In this document: in pieces, positions 31,001-42,636 of the stretch | Numbering within the stretch: the first letter of the stretch is position 1 | How the letters are laid out: each line of letters begins with the position of its first letter | Assembly (NCBI GenBank): GCA_956465555.1 | Contig: OY101129.1 | Span: 682,001 to 746,000 of the forward strand | Direction of reading: 5' to 3' | DNA from: Nitzschia sp. pyKryTriq1 | Lineage: Eukaryota > Bacillariophyta > Bacillariophyceae > Bacillariales > Bacillariaceae | Length of the DNA: 64,000 bases | Notes under the pieces: generated by a model | Told to the model about the DNA's origin: nothing | Databases searched by the model: none | The model's input: the letters and a program-made list of their open reading frames with translations, nothing else | Translations under genes and position numbers: made by a program

Positions 31001-31115
31001 CGGAGGAAAGCCCGGTAATGCTCAAGGCCAGGCTCCAGAGTGCAGCAACGTCGATGAGGTATTTGCAGCGGCAAAGAGTTTTGCTGAAAGCAAGATAGAA
31101 GCAGAAGTCTCATAA
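28034..31115 (+). CDS. Alanyl-tRNA synthetase, probably plastid-targeted
   Basis: Exons are 28034-28684 and 28782-31115, with a 97-bp intron, giving 994 residues. The N terminus ([25 protein letters not shown]) is a signal peptide followed by an AFAP motif, the diatom plastid entry signature. The catalytic core starts near [17 protein letters not shown], with [12 protein letters not shown] and the splice rebuilding [16 protein letters not shown]. The editing domain has NHSMTHVLN (about 645) and CGGTHISNT (about 749), the zinc ligands for mischarged tRNA hydrolysis, and the C-Ala domain ends with [14 protein letters not shown]. It charges tRNA-Ala. Full length and all active-site blocks are present. 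An upstream in-frame ATG at 27770 could give a longer form; dual targeting is possible. Confidence 0.92.
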
Positions 31116-31211
31116 GAGGAACAATTATCACTACATCAATATTAAAAATCCATGTACTGCACTACTCTTGTTTCATTATAATAATGTGTCACGCTAGTAC
31201 ACCGTGCAGCT

Positions 31212-34200
31212 TTAGGCGCGTGCCTCCGCAACCCAGTTTGCCACCTCGGTTTCAGTCAGCGCAGGCAGTTGCGTCACAGCTCGAGTTTCATGCAGGGAAG
31301 TAAGCGCCGAGCAACCCTGGCGACCAAAGACTATAATCAAACAGTTGACATTTCTTGCGTAAAAGCCGGCCTCACAATAGGAAAGATAATAGTTCCACGC
31401 GCGGAAGAACACATCGTCAAAACCCAGACTACGGACAAACTTCTCACTTTCGTTGAACCGACGGCGCCAATCAGCCAGGGTCTGAGCATAGTGAAGTCCA
31501 ATATTGTCAATGTGCTCAAGACTCAAATTTGACCCCTTGTAAGCCGCATCAACCAACGCATGCAAGGATGGGCAGCATGATCCAGGAAAGATAATGGTGT
31601 TGATAAAATCAGTTGAATGAAGGTAATTTTCGTACCTTTCTTCGGTCGTAGTGATTGCTTCCATAACCAAAACACCATCGGGAGCCAGGACCTGCTCAAC
31701 CGCCCAGAAAAATTCAGTGAGGTGGTCGTGGCCTACTGCCTCGATCATCTCGCAACTTAGCACCCGATCAAATTTTCCCAGATTATCCTTTCGGCGGGCA
31801 AAAGTCCTGTAGTCGATCACTTCGAACGTGATCAGATGCCCGAGTCCCTCTTTCCTTACTCTCTCTTCCGCGAGAGCTTTCTGTTCCACCGATAGTGTAA
31901 TACCGGTGACCCTGCACCCGTACTTCTTTGCAGCGTGGAGGGAAAGACCTCCCCATCCGAATCCAATGTCAAGCACGGTCTGGCCTGGTTCCATTTGCGC
32001 ACGATCACAAAGGGTGTCTAACTTCCTCCACTGGGCTTCTTCGAGGGTGCCTCTGAAAATCAAACCTTTTTGTGGTGCCGGCGCCTTGACTGCGTCGTAG
32101 ATTGCTGAAGAATACATCAACGTTTCCTTGTCGAGGAAACTTGTGAAAAGATCATTCGACAAGTCGTAATGCGCGTGAATATTCTTCAGACTTCCGCCCT
32201 TCTCAGAGTTGTCCATCGTGAGTCTGTAACGAAGGAAATTGATGAACGATCCGATCTTGGAAAGCAAAAGACCTGCGTTGATGGCACTTGCCCCAGAGTA
32301 TCCCTTGTAGGATCTACCAGGAGAATGCGTCTTCTTAACCAGATCTCTGTTGCCGATGACTAGAAGAAGCAATCTTGTCAAGCCGACTGGGTCACCGATC
32401 ACTGCGGTGGTTTCTTCACGCTCATCCAAAGGACGAAGGACGTTGTTGTAATGGGTTGGGTCATTTAGCTTTTCCACCACGAAATGCCCTGCCATGTAAG
32501 AACGAGCCAATCCGAGGTCATATTCCCAAGCAATCTTAACAAACATCCATTCGTCGAAGACGCGAAGTGTTACAGGACTATTGTCACAGCCGCATCGCGT
32601 TCCATCTCCGAAGGAGATAATGGTCCCATCGTTCATCTTTAGTTGAAGGGTACCATTTTTTATTGCGAGTTGAAAGAAATACAAGCAAAATCTCTTGCAA
32701 ATAGCAATTGGAAGGTCGACGCTTAACTTTTTGTAAAGCGAGCTGAGAGACCCAAATATCTTACCTTCCTGCGCCTTCACCAAGGCAAGGTCAGGAGGTG
32801 GGAGAACCTTCGTTGCCTTGTCCCCCCAAGGTAGAGGAACACCAGACAATTTTGTAGCCACGTTGAAGCCTGATCGGCAGCCGTCTTCGTGAAATCCATA
32901 ACCCTCCCAAGCTCCACAGAACCACAGGCCATCTTTGCCTTGAAAATTTTCAGCCAACTCTGCACGTGCTTGAAGCGTTGCAGGTGTAAACTGGGGATGA
33001 GCCAAGTGGACTCTTTCATGCGTCAAGTCCGGATGAGGACGTTCATGGGGATTAAGCGATACAAAGAAATCCTTGTCGGTCTTCAAATTTTGTAGACGAT
33101 TCAACCAGTATGTGACGTATACAGCCTTCATGCGCCCCTCTTTTCCCTCCAGAGCACCATCTGCCTTGTTCGCTTTGTTGCCAAATCCTGATTCACCTCC
33201 CTCGAACGATTCTCCGGCCTTTCCTCTCTCGACTTTGTAGCTCGACAGCAACTCAGACCTTCCAAGGCAATTCCAGGACGACCAGGCTCTGCGTCGGGCC
33301 GGCATTAGCTTAGGATCTGAATGCAAATAGACAACGTTGTCAGCATACTCCACGCTGGAAACGAGATCAATGACTTCATTGTTAATGTCGGTAGTTTGCA
33401 AGATCTTTGCTGTCGTATCCGTATGACAGGCAAACACCACTTCATCAAAGACGCCTACAGACTCATTGGAGGTCGTAAAAAGCTCATACATTGGCTTGCC
33501 GCCGGTCGGAATAATTTTCTTCATGGACAAGATGGGTGTCGAAAGACGCGCATCTTTCCCAAGGATATCCTTCATCTTGAGTGTGTACTGCTGAGAACGC
33601 CCCGCAACTGTCTTCCACTGCATAATCCAATCGAAAAAATTAGAATTTCAAAGCACGTCGACCGATGCATGCAATATGTGATGTAAATGTACGAAACTTA
33701 CTGTTGGTCGATCTAAAAGTTGCAACATCTTATGGTTGCAAAGGAAGCTGATCAATTGAGCGGCTGGAAAATCCAACACATCTTCCATGCTGGCAGACCA
33801 CAGTGCGGCCATCATTGGCAACAAATAGTACTTTCCAAAGGCCTCCGAGTAGCCATGATTTCGCAGATACTGCCCCGTCGTGACGAGCTTACGAGGATCA
33901 TCGCTTGGCAAGAGAAGGATCTCAGCAGCCTCTTTGTTAAACCTAAGCATGTCACGAAACATCTTATAGAACGACGGATCAAAAGCCTGCGACCTGCGGG
34001 CAAGCAAACCATTGATACCGTCCGAGTTCCACTCAACAGTCTCACCTCCGTCTAGACTGACGCTCAAACTCATGTCACTGTCTTCATGTGGGACAGACAG
34101 TATGTCGAACCACTTTGTCATGTTGGGGTAGTTCGAGTCGTTGAAGACCATGAATCCGATGTCAACATCAACGCCGTCTACTGTCATGGTGTAGGCGTGC

Positions 34201-34352
34201 CCACCCAACCGATCTTCCGCTTCAAAAAGTTCCACCTGGATATTGGAAGCATTTTGATGGAGATGCCAGGCTGCCGACAGGCCTGAAACACCGCCACCGA
34301 CAATGGCAACCCGGCGAGGGGTTGTCGAAGTAGAAGCGTCCCCCTTGCACAT
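31212..34352 (-). CDS. FAD-dependent oxidoreductase - cyclopropane fatty acid synthase fusion
   Basis: Exons on the minus strand are 34352-33702 and 33617-31212, with an 84-bp intron, giving 1018 residues. The N-terminal half is an amine-oxidase-type flavoprotein: dinucleotide fold VAIVGGGVSGLSAAWHL (residues 15-31) and FAD motif FCGAWEGYGFHEDGCRSG (about 450-467). The C-terminal half is a CFA/mycolic acid synthase-type methyltransferase: HYDLSNDLF (about 700), SAM-binding VLDIGFGWGG (about 765-774) and STDFINTIIFPG. Plants have the same fusion in cyclopropane fatty acid synthases, which methylenate an unsaturated phospholipid acyl chain using SAM. The usual 'FPGGxLPS' is FPGSCCPS here. It ends 97 bp from the convergent AlaRS gene. 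Product identity is inference from family. Confidence 0.9.
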
Positions 34353-34903
34353 CTTTCTTTGTTATGCAATGCTGTCAAAGTTATAATTTATAGAAAGAAG
34401 AAAAGGAAATGAGGACAAACCAATGGCGGTTTCCCTACAGTACAACTTCTCACGGATACATCGGCAGTTCGACGAATGTTTGATGGGTGGGGGACCCGCC
34501 ACGCGCCTAAAGATCTCGTTTCCGATGATGGGTCGTCGTCGAGAAACGACGACGAAGGTGTTCCAAAAGAGTTATTAGCGAAGCTTGTGATGAGGTATCG
34601 CGCGTACGTCATCGAATGCATTGCATTATCGTTCATGCATTCTGACGCGTGATGTGACGTCATATTTTCTTGAGTATATGTATCTATGAATCTTCCCGAG
34701 AGACGCCTATTAGTAGGTACGTTGTGATCCATACGTACCCATCTTCGTGATAGCATAGCATAGCATAGACATACATCATATCATCGCATCCCCTGGGCGT
34801 CTCTTCTTCGCTTCCTCGCTATCTATGGTATCTATTATCTTAACTACAATTGCTATTATTTCGCGCACGTGGATCTACAGGTATAATATTCTAAAAATAT
34901 ATT
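34353..34903. other. Intergenic region, no gene seen
   Basis: This is 5' of the oxidoreductase-CFA synthase gene and 3' of the S28 peptidase gene. It includes a short AGCAT(AGCAT)n run at about 34752-34770. No gene was recognised. Confidence 0.5.
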
Positions 34904-36730
34904 CTATTCGGAGTCGCTCGATTCAGGTCCTGCATTGTTGTTTCTCTTGGAACCTCCGCGCTCATTGCGGACTTCCTCGAGCCACTGGCTCATCAACTCG
35001 GCAATTTCAATGTGTCCCAATTCAATCTCTGGGGTGTTGGCAATAGGAAAGTGTCGCAACTCTGAATGGTGAGCGCCCGTCTCAAAATTCTTGACGACCA
35101 CACCACTTCCCAAAGGGGTGCCATCATGATCGGTATAGGATAAATCATACCAACCATCATTGACGCCATTGGTGAGAAGGAGACGTGTGACATGCTGCAA
35201 GTTTTTGGTCAAATCAAATTCGTGATTCATGTAGTCCTTGTCCATGTCGATACCATAATCTTTCTTGCACGAACGCTTGGCATCCTTGGCATCGTACTTC
35301 TCAGGAAACCACATGGTTCTATTGGACTTGCCAATCCTTGGTACTGTGTAGCACGTTAGAGCTCCCCATAGATCGTCGCTGGATCCTTCGCCTGACACTT
35401 TGGGTTGTAGGTCGTGGCAATAGTTTTGGGTGTTATTGGCCTTCACATTATCAATCAGCAGAAAATAGTTCTTGACCTTTTCTTGGATCGATTTGTCTGT
35501 GGCCTGGAAGATGGCGCAACTTTTAGCGAACACGGTTTGCGGACCGGGCGGGTAGTAATCCATGTTTGTATCTCCAAAATGAAACGAGTTAAAATGGATA
35601 ATGGCGTCGGCCAGATCGTCGCCATCGTTCACATACTTGGAGGGAAGATTGGGACAAATGCCATATTCTGCTGCTTTTGTGTTGAGATACTCTTGTTGTG
35701 CACTGGAGGAGGAGAAGTTCGACGACGTCAGATCCTCCTGGACGCGCACCAGTGTATCATGGACGGCCTCCGAGCAACCAGGCGAGGCGCGGTCGGCAAC
35801 TTTTGAAATATACTCATAGTACTGATAGGGATCGGTGGAGTGGTCAAACAATCGAAGACAGGCACCGGCTCCGTAAGCAATATCCACAATGTCTGGATAG
35901 GACATGCGAATGAGAGTTGCCAAAAGGCCGGAATAGGATCCACCGACTGCCACAACCGGACAGTACGGTGCTTCTTTGCTGCTTGACCCCGGAGGACCAC
36001 AACCAAGCTCCTTCTGCTTTGCTTTAATAATTGTAATGGCATCTTGCAAGGCCTGTCGTGGAGTCAGCTGTTGCGCGATCTGTTCTTTGGTGGGTTTCTT
36101 TATGGGATACGACGCACCAAAGTATCGGTGCTCGGGCTCAATGGTATAGGCACCAAAATGAGCTGCCAGAACTTCCGAAATGAAAGGGTATGCAATGTGC
36201 TGGAGTTCATTTTCGCCACCAAGGATAATAAAGATGGGATGCCCCGGTCCACGCCAATGATTGAGGTTCTCGTAGTATCGTTGCAGATAGGTTCCCGACG
36301 TTTTTGGATTGCGATGGTCCACAATTTGCTCGAAAAACAGGGGTTTGTCGGGGTCGTTCCGAAGGTTGCTACTCCAACTCGTACTAGCAGGAGTCTTGCT
36401 GCCCAAGAGGGGAACTATGTCATCTTTTTGCCTCAGACGAGTACTCGTAGTGGCAGGTCGCACATTCACGACCATCCCAGTGTTGTTTTCTTGTTCTCCA
36501 CTATGCGTACTTGCAGGGCTCGAAATAGCAACGGCCAAGCCTACCAGTAGAAGAAGCAGTGTCAACATCGGCATCCGAGGGTACGTCCAACTATTTCGGT
36601 GACCGTCATGAGAATCTTGGATCCCACCAGCCTCCTCAGTGCAGTCGACATTTCCGCCCTGAATGACACTCGGCGACGTCGCGCTACCTACTGGTATGCT
36701 TCCATACTTGTACCCGTCGAAGTTTGGCAT
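34904..36730 (-). CDS. Serine carboxypeptidase S28 (prolyl-Xaa carboxypeptidase/DPP2-like), membrane-anchored
   Basis: Single exon of 608 residues. About 52 polar residues precede a hydrophobic segment (MLTLLLLLVGLAVAI, about 55-69), so the protein is either a type II membrane protein or has an internal signal anchor. The S28 catalytic set is present: GGSYSG with nucleophile Ser265, Asp in TNGVNDGW, and His in GAHHSELRH. The N-terminal block FFEQIVDHRNP and LGGENELQ are family-typical. These enzymes remove C- or N-terminal dipeptides or residues adjacent to proline in lysosomes, vacuoles or outside the cell. The C-terminal tail is acidic and Asn/Ser-rich. Start ATG at 36730. Confidence 0.92.
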   Translation of the reverse strand: MPNFDGYKYGSIPVGSATSPSVIQGGNVDCTEEAGGIQDSHDGHRNSWTYPRMPMLTLLLLLVGLAVAISSPASTHSGEQENNTGMVVNVRPATTSTRLRQKDDIVPLLGSKTPASTSWSSNLRNDPDKPLFFEQIVDHRNPKTSGTYLQRYYENLNHWRGPGHPIFIILGGENELQHIAYPFISEVLAAHFGAYTIEPEHRYFGASYPIKKPTKEQIAQQLTPRQALQDAITIIKAKQKELGCGPPGSSSKEAPYCPVVAVGGSYSGLLATLIRMSYPDIVDIAYGAGACLRLFDHSTDPYQYYEYISKVADRASPGCSEAVHDTLVRVQEDLTSSNFSSSSAQQEYLNTKAAEYGICPNLPSKYVNDGDDLADAIIHFNSFHFGDTNMDYYPPGPQTVFAKSCAIFQATDKSIQEKVKNYFLLIDNVKANNTQNYCHDLQPKVSGEGSSDDLWGALTCYTVPRIGKSNRTMWFPEKYDAKDAKRSCKKDYGIDMDKDYMNHEFDLTKNLQHVTRLLLTNGVNDGWYDLSYTDHDGTPLGSGVVVKNFETGAHHSELRHFPIANTPEIELGHIEIAELMSQWLEEVRNERGGSKRNNNAGPESSDSE

Positions 36731-38027
36731 GGCGATTTATATTGCGGCAAAGAGTCCAGTGCTCCTCGTCAAAATACTAGACTAGCTACCGGTGAACAAT
36801 CTTTGCTGAATTTATGATTATTCTGGTGCTACAGTACGTACTTCTCTTGGAGCGCCTCAACTTCAGTTCACTCGACGATCGACGACGACTCCGACACCGA
36901 TGTTGTTTCGTCGTCGTCGTCGTCGTCTGCGAAATGCGAAAATGCAAAAATAATGTGAGGGCGGGATAGGGAGGAGGGAAGGCAAAAGAATTGAAAATGC
37001 GTGCGCACACAAAATTTTGGCGCGCACAAAGAAAGAAAGGTACTTACTTAGCGTGAAAATACATTCATTCCCGCGGGAAAGAACTTCATACTTCCACCTA
37101 CCGCAGATACCAGTACCTGGTTGTTGAAATACCTCGTACTGTTCCTGCCCTTTGACTAACACGACTGTAGTCTGGCAGGTCTCCGTAGGTGTGACAGTAG
37201 TAGACGTAGCTAGCTAGCTGTGGACTCGTTCCACTCTAGAGAATGTTTGACAATCTCTCATCTAATTTATTGTGAGCTTTTCAGCATCTATCTTCTGAGC
37301 CGTCGTGCTGGTTCTTGACTTTAAAGACATACTTCGTCGAGATCGGTTGCTGCTTGGGCTTCAAGTCTAGGACTCCAGCTAGCTTCCTGGAAGCTCAATC
37401 TGGGAGTCCTGCATGCGCAACATATGCCTCATCGATTCGGGGGAAACCATAGGAAGCTCCATCCACTCGTGCTTCCGTCTTCCAAGATTCAGTTACGCCG
37501 ATCCAAGACTCTAGCAGATCGATGTCGTTCCGAGTATCCAAACTGAGACGTGGAACTCGATCACGAGCTGTCGACACATTCGATTCATTACGTCTGGCCA
37601 GCTGTCCAGCACGATTTCCGACACCTGGTATCATCACACTGAACAGTACTTGTACTGTCTACCTGGTACCACCACCAGGTCTCCTCTTCTGCCAGTACCA
37701 AGTACCACGTACGGTACCGGTACGAGTGTCCAGTGTAATAGTTGGGACTTGAAACGTCAGTGGGGACCAGCGACGACCAGCACGATGATCTCTACGGTAC
37801 TGATAGTAGTCCAGGACTCATAACGGTATAGAAGCACACTCTCAAAGATGAGGACGATGGGAGAACTTTCTATTGAAAGAAAGAAACTACTATGGATAGG
37901 TGGAGGAGGATTGCAACAGTAAATAGTACTACTAGTAGTATATAGTATGAATTATTGGTGATGCTTCACCCGGCAGAAACGAGGAGCGCCTTCATCTTGG
38001 AACGATTATTCTTGGCATCTCTACTAG
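36731..38027. other. Intergenic region, GTAC-rich cluster, no gene supported
   Basis: A run of GTC/GAC trinucleotides is at about 36909-36928. A GTAC-rich tract at about 37645-37730 includes GTACGGTACCGGTACG. An 80-codon minus-strand frame at 37395-37637 has no recognisable domain and is not called. Confidence 0.45.
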
Positions 38028-38798
38028 CTACCGGTAGCATTTAGCTCCCTCAAGCGCGAGCGAGGAAGAGAAACTGCTTTCATGTGTTTGATCTTGGTCC
38101 TCTACTACTACTTCTGCCGATAGCTTCTGCTGGTGCTCCTCCCTCTCACTGAAATCCAACTTGTTTCCAAGATTACGGAGAGTTTGCATGATGACCTTCA
38201 CTGTACTGGATTCGCGTGTCATGCTTTGTATTTGGTTGAAATTCAGTTTGCTCAAAGAATGAAACCTAATCAGCAGTACCGTAGTTCGGGCTTTACCAGA
38301 GGGATTGGACCAGGTCCAGGCGAAGCAGCTGATCTTGAAACCGTCGTCTCGGATTACTGTGTTCATTGCTTTCACCCAACCTTGGTTCAAAAGAGAAGCT
38401 GTATCTCGCACGGTTTGGTTTGAATCATTGATCAAGCCGCAACATTGAGTTGAGGGAGGAATACCATCACAAGCTTCGACGAAGCTCCTTTTTAGCTTTC
38501 GACCATTCCAGCAAGTACGTAAACACTCGTCGAATTCGCTTTTCGTACTAGTGATAGGAAGTTCAATATATTTCCTTCGATACTCAAAAATAAGGTCGGA
38601 AGGCACTTGAAGAGCACCGATAACGGAGGTGTCCCGTTGCCAATTAAAAACGGTGCCTGGGCGGCAGACCGGCAGAGATGATCGTTTTCGAGCGCCGCAC
38701 TTGGAAACCGCTTCTTCTGGTGCTCGTCTCATTTTTTCACTATGATTACTTCCTGCTGGACTCAGGTCAAGAGGAGATGATGGTGCCTGGTTAGCCAT
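38028..38798 (-). CDS. Member A of an unrecognised three-paralogue family
   Basis: Single exon of 256 residues. The core (about residues 50-190) matches two other genes in this window: FNWQRDTSVIGALQVPSDL, FDECLRTCWNGRKLKRSFVEAC, IPPSTQCCGLIND, LLNQGWVKAMN and CFAWTWSNPSGK followed by LLIRFHSL. Flanks are Ser-rich at the N terminus and Glu/Gln/Ser-rich at the C terminus. No signal peptide or membrane span is seen, so it is probably cytosolic or nuclear. The vicinal Cys pair (CCG) and the W-x-W in the last block are invariant among the three. I do not recognise a known domain. It is divergent from the HDAC gene across a 2-kb spacer. Confidence 0.78.
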   Translation of the reverse strand: MANQAPSSPLDLSPAGSNHSEKMRRAPEEAVSKCGARKRSSLPVCRPGTVFNWQRDTSVIGALQVPSDLIFEYRRKYIELPITSTKSEFDECLRTCWNGRKLKRSFVEACDGIPPSTQCCGLINDSNQTVRDTASLLNQGWVKAMNTVIRDDGFKISCFAWTWSNPSGKARTTVLLIRFHSLSKLNFNQIQSMTRESSTVKVIMQTLRNLGNKLDFSEREEHQQKLSAEVVVEDQDQTHESSFSSSLALEGAKCYR

Positions 38799-40875
38799 GG
38801 TGAAAAAGAAGGTGTTTATTGTAATAAATGGGGGAGAATGATTGCACTCTGCTACCAGTACCTGGTACTGTGGTACTGGTACTGTACTGTTACGAATACT
38901 GGTAAAGCCAATAATGGGAGCAAGCTTTCTTTATCCGCATTATTCCTTGCTTCATTCATCGTTCCTACATAAGAATTCAGTACCAGTACCGGTAATAATA
39001 CCGGTACTTCGCTGGATTTTTTGTGGCTTCTCTGGCTGGACGGCTTTTCTACATTCTCCTCTCTACTAGCTACTACTGTCTGTAGTCTACTACCTAGTAG
39101 TAGCAGTAGGGACCCGACATAATAGCAGCATGTTTAGTGGAACCACGTGTTCCTTTTTGTTTATTCGGAGTATATGTACACGGGTACTTTTCACCACGTA
39201 ATAGCCCTCCGAAACCGGGAGGCATATGCAAAAACTCGGGACTGTATTTGAAGGTGGTGGTTGGCTCGGGTTCGCTACCGATAGTCTACAAGCAGTACCG
39301 CACTGTACCGGTACGAGTACAATTATTGAAGTCGGAGGCAATGTTTACATAAACAACTTTTAACGATCATTCAAAAATATTGATACCTGACAATAATTTT
39401 ATGGTAGCGCAACTTTTATCGTTTTGCACCGGTTAAAGTCTGTTCTCCTGTCCTTTCGATTTCGTCCACCTCCCCTCGATGCAGTCAAGCGAGTCAATGA
39501 CTGCTTTCTTCTGCACGATTTGTGTCGGTTTTCAATTTCTTGCTCGCTCGGCTGATCCACGAGCCATGAAGCGCCGATGACGACCAATCCAGATCTCAGA
39601 TCTATGACGCTTCCCACTTTCTCCCGGTCTAGAGAAAATCTGCAAGCGTAATTTGCAAGCTCCCTGGAGAATTTGGCAGGGGTGCAACGGTGAGTGTGTG
39701 GGGGTGTGTGGCCTGATTATTTTTATGGTGGAAGAAGAAATGATATTGTTGGAGAGATTTGACTGATGTACTGGTGAATTCTGCAGGGGTCTTGGAGATT
39801 TCTATGGAGTAGCGGGAGGCCAAAAATACGATAGTGGGGGATAGCCAGGAGCATTCGCCAGAGAAAATCTGCAGGCGGAATTTGCAAGCTCCCTGGAGAA
39901 TTTGGCAGAGAAAAAGTACCTTAATTAAATCTGAAGTTTTGTCTTAAGAGAATTCTGCCTACTATATAAATAATATCGGGGACATCCTGCCAATCCTGCC
40001 GATTCTGCGCCTCTGATGTAAAGTGAACGGAAGAATGATCTTGATCTATTCGTGAAGTCAGGATGAAACGACAAAAGATTGAATAGAAATAATTTACTTT
40101 AACTCACAATTCGAAAAGGGATATACTGATGAGCGTATTCTGGATTGTGCCTACTGTACTTGATCACACAGTAGTAGTTGCAAACATAAGTATATCTGAG
40201 CGGAGATATTAAGTTGAGACACGTGACGAGTCACGAGTGCGAACTTTAACAAGTATGGAACCCGTCAACGAGATAATAACCATTAGGTTATGAGCTTAAA
40301 GTCGACGACCCTCGCTGCCATACCTATATACTACTTGTATGCGTGTTCTACTCGTACCGGTACCGGTACATGTAACTATCTTCCAGTCGTCGACCGACCG
40401 ACGACCTTTTCCGCATTGTCGTCTCTCTTCTCACTCTTTTCCATCATTTCGACGATGCGATCCGACTTGCAGTCTTCGAGACCGAGTTCGGTTTGTTGAG
40501 ACTCGAGACTCTGTTGCCATTCACTTCTTTTTCTTCTTCCTACTAGTAGTAGTTTAGCCACTACGCTAGATTCTTGTTTTGTGTAGCGATCTCACCGAGC
40601 AGAGATCGCCTTTGACGAGAGTACAAGACTCCCGCCACTTCAGACGACCTTGTCGTTTGCTTGACATTCAAGCCACAGACTTCTGTCTGACAAGTTTACT
40701 CGGTGGTCTCAAAGACAGTCAGTATATCCAAGACACATCATCTCGGCTTTCGAGGAGCCTCCGCCCGAGCGATGACCAAAGATTTGACGCGCTAACAGAG
40801 CCGACTACCGACTACCGACTACCCCAGCCAGTCCATCACAGATCACAGATCCTCACACCCCGCACTCTCTCAAAT
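38799..40875. other. 2-kb divergent intergenic region with repeats, no gene supported
   Basis: This holds GTAC clusters (38857-38890, 38976-39006, 39290-39322, 40350-40374), an inverted motif GTGACGAGTCAC near 40224 and the 49-bp direct repeat listed separately. The frame of the HDAC gene is open upstream of 40876 to 40579 but has no ATG there. Confidence 0.45.
39631..39908 (+). repeat. 49-bp direct repeat, two copies 229 bp apart
   Basis: The copies are at 39631-39679 and 39860-39908 and differ at two positions by my count. Sequence between them does not encode anything recognisable. It could be a local duplication or the trace of a small element. Confidence 0.88.
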
Positions 40876-42117
40876 ATGAGATGTAGTGCTTGTCGATGGC
40901 TCCTCTCCTCTTCCTCTATTTACCCAGCATCGAAGACGACTGCGATATTTGCTACTACAAGCAGTGGTAGCAGCGCCGACCACGGTGCCCGTTCCATTTC
41001 GAATCATGCCGTCGCGCTTTCGGCTTCGCGCCTGGGCCTCCACCCCAAAAAAAATCGATTCCACGCCCCCATTGTCTACCATGAAAACTACTCCTTTGAG
41101 GATTGGCCACCCAACTACACATTCCCCATGGATAAATTTGAGCTTCTTCGACGTGCTGTCTTGACCAAACCACCGCATCTTCCTCGAGCTTTGGTGGCCG
41201 TCGAATCGGACATGTTTCGGGCTCTGGACTACGGCGACGTGCCTCGCGAATGGTTGGCCGAACCGACGGGACCTTTGGATCCGGAATTCTTGGATCGATT
41301 CGTGTCGCGACAACTGACTCAGGAAGAAAAAAGATATATCGGATTTCGAGAGCAGACGGACCGTCCAGAACTAATTGAGCGGACGGTATTGGAGGTGGCA
41401 GGGACTGTCTTGGCGTGCCAGCTGGCATGCGAATATGGCATCGCTTCGAATCTAGCGGGTGGGACCCATCATGCACATCGGACCATGGGAGCTGGGTATA
41501 CAATAATCAATGACTTGGCCGTAGCAGCCAACTATTTGACCAGTCCATCCTTTCGGGAAAAGGATCGGGGCGTGGAGGAGGGGGGGATCAGGCCTCATTC
41601 ATCCAGCAGCACGACGTTGATTGAACGCGTCTTGGTGGTAGATTGCGATGTCCATCAAGGGGACGGTACCGCCAAGTTTACCAAACTCCACGACGAACAA
41701 CGATTGTTTACATTGAGTATACATTGCGAATCCAATTATCCTCGCCCCAAGGCAAATTCCACTATCGATGTGGGTGTTGCAGATGGTACAGCCGACGAAG
41801 AATACATGGATATCTTGAGAAGCAGCGTGAATGAGGCAATTGCGCAGATTGATCCCGATTTTGTCCTTTATGATGCGGGCGTAGATATTTACGAGCATGA
41901 CAAGTTGGGTCGATTGAAGGTATCGGAAGAAGGAATCCGGCAGCGAGACCGATTCGTCTTGGAGCGTTGTGTCCAAGCGGAAATTCCGGTCGCGGCTGTC
42001 ATTGGAGGAGGGTATGATCGAGATGTAAGTGCATTGGCTAGACGCCATGCAATTGTTCATGAGGAGTGTGCTTATGTGTGGAGAAAGTATCAACTGTGGA
42101 AGCGGGCCCGTGGCTAA
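40876..42117 (+). CDS. Histone deacetylase superfamily protein, class IV (HDAC11)-like
   Basis: Single exon of 413 residues from the first in-frame ATG at 40876. The N-terminal 60 residues are Ser/Ala-rich and basic, consistent with an organelle transit peptide. The fold begins at IVYHENYSFEDWP and FPMDKFELLRRAV, the class IV/bacterial HDAC11-like opening. Active-site blocks are LAGGTHHAHRTMGAGYTI, VVDCDVHQGDGTA (Zn ligands Asp and His), DFVLYDAGVDIYEHDKLG (second Zn Asp) and GGGYD. All catalytic ligands are present. Substrates may be histones or other acylated proteins; an organelle-located member would not act on histones. The targeting call is uncertain. Confidence 0.9.
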   Translation: MRCSACRWLLSSSSIYPASKTTAIFATTSSGSSADHGARSISNHAVALSASRLGLHPKKNRFHAPIVYHENYSFEDWPPNYTFPMDKFELLRRAVLTKPPHLPRALVAVESDMFRALDYGDVPREWLAEPTGPLDPEFLDRFVSRQLTQEEKRYIGFREQTDRPELIERTVLEVAGTVLACQLACEYGIASNLAGGTHHAHRTMGAGYTIINDLAVAANYLTSPSFREKDRGVEEGGIRPHSSSSTTLIERVLVVDCDVHQGDGTAKFTKLHDEQRLFTLSIHCESNYPRPKANSTIDVGVADGTADEEYMDILRSSVNEAIAQIDPDFVLYDAGVDIYEHDKLGRLKVSEEGIRQRDRFVLERCVQAEIPVAAVIGGGYDRDVSALARRHAIVHEECAYVWRKYQLWKRARG

Positions 42118-42636
42118 AGAATACGAGAGTTGCTGGAAAAGCTCACACCGAGGAAAATATGCTCTAGCTAGAAATCAAAACGGAGACTTCGATAATCGAT
42201 ACGTCTATCACGATACGTCTATCAAGAGGCAGACACATATCACGATACAAGCAGTTAAGTCAGTGCAGTACGTATTGATCGAAAAGTATTCTATAAAGTG
42301 CTATAGTAGTCATAGTTGTATGAGTTGTTGCTTCTTGTTGGTGGAACAAAAATAGTGCAGTAGTTTGCGTGATCCTTCAGGTTTATACAATGTCGGTTCA
42401 TAAGCAATGATCCGATCGACAGATGCCCGATAGGAGCATGTTCTTGTGATGATGATTCGTAGCATCACAGATACCTCGGTGCGGCATGGCTGTTCCAAAA
42501 GTGAACAGTCGAAGCCAAGCGGCTGACAAGAAATCAGGGAACAGACTGGTTCCTTCCAAAGAAAGGTGCGATCCGGCGCGTGATGGTGGTCGTCGTCATC
42601 ATCATATTGCCTAGCGCATAGAATGCAGTGAGAGAG
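42118..42636. other. Convergent intergenic region, no gene seen
   Basis: This is between the HDAC and UBE2Q-like genes. It contains two adjacent copies of CGATACGTCTATCA at about 42197-42226. Nothing else was recognised. Confidence 0.5.

Noticed and set aside
37395-37637. 80-codon minus-strand frame
   Set aside because: Plausible composition but no domain, no splice partner and no neighbours supporting it.
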